A stretch of 7,945 nucleotides of DNA from positions 2,034 through 9,978 of the forward strand of contig DHRX01000099.1 of assembly GCA_002408345.1 (NCBI GenBank), given 5' to 3'. The stretch's first letter is position 1. Every line of letters begins with the position of its first letter. Positions 6,029-7,945 of the stretch are shown one piece after another. The stretch comes from Firmicutes bacterium UBA5301. GTDB taxonomy: Bacteria; Bacillota; UBA5301. The notes under the pieces were generated by a model that was not told the origin of the DNA, searched no databases, and saw nothing but the letters and a program-made list of their open reading frames with translations. The position numbers and the translations under genes were made by a program.

Positions 6029-7378
6029 CTAGTTCCCTTTCCTTTCCCGTTGATTTTGCTGAATCTTCAATTTAGCTTCCCGAATCTCCTGCACCAACGG
6101 TCTGCGCCCAGGGCAACTAAAGGCACAGCAACCACATTCTAAGCAGGCTAGAGCGCCAGCTTTTTCAGCAGCAGCTAAGTCTTCGTTTAGGCTAGCTTCG
6201 GCAATATAGCCTGGATAGAGACCCATAGGACAAGATTGTAGACAACGGCCGCAACGGATACAGACCGAACGTTCACCTCTAGCCAACTCATCCGGTGTCA
6301 ATGCCAATATACCTGAAGTAGTTTTAGTAACCGGTTCCGCCAAGCTAGGAGCGGTTTTACCCATCATTGGTCCTCCTAAAATCACCCTAGCCGCAGCATC
6401 TGGCTCCCATTCAGCTGCTGCCAATACTTCTGCGATAGCGGTCCCTACCGGTACCAAGAAATTACCCGGTTTTCTTACTGCACCACCATTAACTGTAACT
6501 ACCCGATGGGTCAAAGGTTGGTCATAGATAACCCCATAATAGACTGCAATTAACGTAGCTACATTTTGGACTAAAGCACCTACCGAACTGGGTAAAGCAC
6601 CTAAAGGTACAGTTCGATTTAAGATCGATTTAATCAGATGTTTTTCTGAGCCCTGAGGATACTTGGAAGGTAGAACCACAACCCCGATTGTCGCATCATC
6701 TCCAAGTAACTCTTGTAAAACCTGTATGGTTTCCACTCGATCTGCTTCCAAACCGATATACCCTTGGCTAGCACCAACAGCTTGCATAGCTAAACGTAAA
6801 CCAGCTAACAGCTCTGGAGCCTGCTCCAGCAACAAACGACTATCTGCGCTAAGATAGGGTTCACATTCACAAGCGTTCACCAATACTGAATCAATAGGTT
6901 GATCATCTGGAGGGGTCAGTTTGACATGGGTAGGAAAACCTGCTCCGCCCATACCCACAATCCCCGCATGTAAAACCTTTGTTCTAATCTCGCTAGCGGT
7001 AATTTGTGGACTGTACTTTACTAACGGCTGCTCCCGAACTATTTCAGCCTGCTCAGTAGCTTCAATTAAAACCGCCGGAATATCCCTTCCCCCTGGTCGG
7101 CCTAGGGTGACTAAATCTTTAACTACTCCAGTTACACTAGAATGGATATAAGTAGAGATGAAGCCTTGGGGTTCCCCGATAACCGTACCTAGCTCCACCG
7201 GGTCCCCAGGCTGTACTACCGGTTTGGCCGGGGCACCAATATGTTGGGCTAGCGGAATCAGCACCGTTTGTGGAGTGGCTAGTCTGGTAATTGGCTCTGA
7301 TAGCGGTCGCTCCGGACCATCTACCACTACCCCTCCCTTGTATGGACGCTGGTTAAAAAAACGGAAAACCGCTGCCAT
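6029..7378 (-). CDS. rnfC: Rnf complex NADH-linked Fe-S/flavin subunit RnfC
   Basis: RnfC is the peripheral subunit on the cytoplasmic side where NAD+ is reduced or NADH oxidised. It is related to the NADH-binding subunit of complex I. The 449-residue protein contains LAQHIGAPAKPVV (43-55), the glycine-rich nucleotide/FMN motif GMGGAGFPTHVKL (142-154), NACECEPYLSADSRLL (168-183), YPQGSEKHLI (240-249) and GGPMMG (335-340). Two [4Fe-4S] motifs lie near the C-terminus at C373/376/379/383 and C412/415/418/422. At the N-terminus it reads KGGVVVDGPE, where many homologues have a GGVHPP-like sequence. This is a small departure that does not affect the call. The start codon directly abuts the aspA stop, and an AGGGGAG ribosome binding site lies five bases upstream. 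Length is typical of the family. Confidence 0.97.
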   Translation of the reverse strand: MAAVFRFFNQRPYKGGVVVDGPERPLSEPITRLATPQTVLIPLAQHIGAPAKPVVQPGDPVELGTVIGEPQGFISTYIHSSVTGVVKDLVTLGRPGGRDIPAVLIEATEQAEIVREQPLVKYSPQITASEIRTKVLHAGIVGMGGAGFPTHVKLTPPDDQPIDSVLVNACECEPYLSADSRLLLEQAPELLAGLRLAMQAVGASQGYIGLEADRVETIQVLQELLGDDATIGVVVLPSKYPQGSEKHLIKSILNRTVPLGALPSSVGALVQNVATLIAVYYGVIYDQPLTHRVVTVNGGAVRKPGNFLVPVGTAIAEVLAAAEWEPDAAARVILGGPMMGKTAPSLAEPVTKTTSGILALTPDELARGERSVCIRCGRCLQSCPMGLYPGYIAEASLNEDLAAAEKAGALACLECGCCAFSCPGRRPLVQEIREAKLKIQQNQRERKGN

Positions 7379-7945
7379 CTAATCTCCCCTACCCTTTTCC
7401 CGAAGTTGAGAACCGGCGATTCCCGGTTCAGTTAACTCTTGCGGTTGTAATATTGTAGCTAATTCTTGAGCCGATAGAAAACCTTTTTCTAGGACAATCT
7501 CGGCCACAGAACGCCTTTGAGTCAAAGCTTCTTTCGCCACTAACGAAGCTTTCTCATAGCCCAGGTGCGGACTTAAAGCAGTAACAATACCAACGCTATT
7601 ATTTAAGTGTTCTGTACAGCGCTCGGCATTAACTTGAATACCGCTAACACATTTCTCCCGAAAAACCTGAGCTACATTCCGAAGAATATCAGCGCTTTGC
7701 AAGATATTATGAATTAATACCGGCTGCATGACATTTAGCTCTAACTGGCCGGCTTGGGCAACTAAAGAAATCGTTAGATCATTACCAATAATTTGAAAGG
7801 CTACTTGGGTAACAACTTCAGCCATGACCGGATTAACCTTACCAGGCATAATTGAGGAACCTGGCTGGACCGGGGGCAAACTGATTTCCCCTAAACCGCC
7901 ACGGGGTCCAGAAGCTAAAAGTCGCAGATCGGAAGCAACTTTCGA
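7379..7945 (-). CDS. aspA: Aspartate ammonia-lyase (aspartase), C-terminal part
   Basis: This is the last 188 residues of an aspartase, which reversibly deaminates L-aspartate to fumarate and ammonia. The reading frame is open to the window edge and continues beyond it. The family's flexible catalytic loop GSSIMPGKVNPV is at visible residues 29-40, with the expected catalytic serine at 31. The choice of aspartase over fumarase rests on IGND (53-56), AGQLELNVMQP and NSVGIVTALSP, which match aspartases. Fumarases of this superfamily have different residues there, such as the NHQ and SRGTLQ stretches. The tail ends REKGRGD and the TAG stop touches the rnfC ATG. In its neighbourhood it could feed fumarate into anaerobic metabolism next to an energy-conserving complex. 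The N-terminal half is not visible, so start and full length are unknown. Confidence 0.92.
   Translation of the reverse strand, partial: SKVASDLRLLASGPRGGLGEISLPPVQPGSSIMPGKVNPVMAEVVTQVAFQIIGNDLTISLVAQAGQLELNVMQPVLIHNILQSADILRNVAQVFREKCVSGIQVNAERCTEHLNNSVGIVTALSPHLGYEKASLVAKEALTQRRSVAEIVLEKGFLSAQELATILQPQELTEPGIAGSQLREKGRGD
7384..7390 (-). promoter_or_regulatory. rnfC ribosome binding site overlapping the aspA end
   Basis: The coding strand reads AGGGGAG five bases before the rnfC ATG at 7378, and the spacer contains the aspA TAG stop. The site lies within aspA's final codons, so rnfC can be translated by ribosomes finishing aspA. This fixes the rnfC start and is the main sequence evidence that aspA and rnf share a message. 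Confidence 0.75.

Overview
This window is a gene-dense stretch (about 97% coding) in which every real gene lies on the minus strand, so transcription runs from position 7945 towards position 1. In transcription order the genes are: aspA (3' part only), rnfC, rnfD, rnfG, rnfE, rnfA, rnfB, apbE, maf, radC and mreB (5' part only). I see no RNA gene, mobile element, CRISPR array, phage gene or convincing terminator. No gene-free stretch exceeds about 80 bases.

The gene content points to an anaerobic bacterium of the Bacillota, broadly Clostridia. Three things support this. The rnf order is C-D-G-E-A-B with an extended, ferredoxin-rich RnfB. The maf-radC-mreB arrangement is typical of Bacillota. 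Strong purine-rich ribosome binding sites precede most genes. By eye the base composition is intermediate, not strongly AT-rich. I cannot name the genus.

Positions 7379-7945 hold the C-terminal 188 residues of an aspartate ammonia-lyase, which releases fumarate and ammonia from aspartate. Its stop codon directly abuts the rnfC start. Positions 2540-7378 encode the complete six-subunit Rnf complex, a membrane-bound ferredoxin:NAD+ oxidoreductase that couples electron transfer to Na+ or H+ transport. RnfC and RnfB carry Fe-S clusters, RnfD and RnfG carry the threonine motifs for covalent FMN, and RnfA and RnfE are the paired membrane subunits with conserved cysteines. Positions 1618-2550 encode ApbE, the flavin transferase expected to attach FMN to RnfD and RnfG, so the cluster carries its own maturation enzyme. 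Nearly all junctions overlap or are separated by only a few bases, which suggests one translationally coupled operon.

After a 62-base gap come maf (nucleotide pyrophosphatase), radC (JAMM-domain protein) and the start of mreB (cell-shape actin homologue). With no visible terminator before them, the energy-conservation genes may be co-transcribed with this cell-envelope cluster.

I did not find an undescribed system. The points most worth checking are local: a 53-base rnfE/rnfA overlap that begins beside a run of seven G; a radC start without a well-placed ATG but with a good ribosome binding site ahead of an ATT codon; the abutment of aspA and rnfC; and an ApbE that departs from the usual family motifs.
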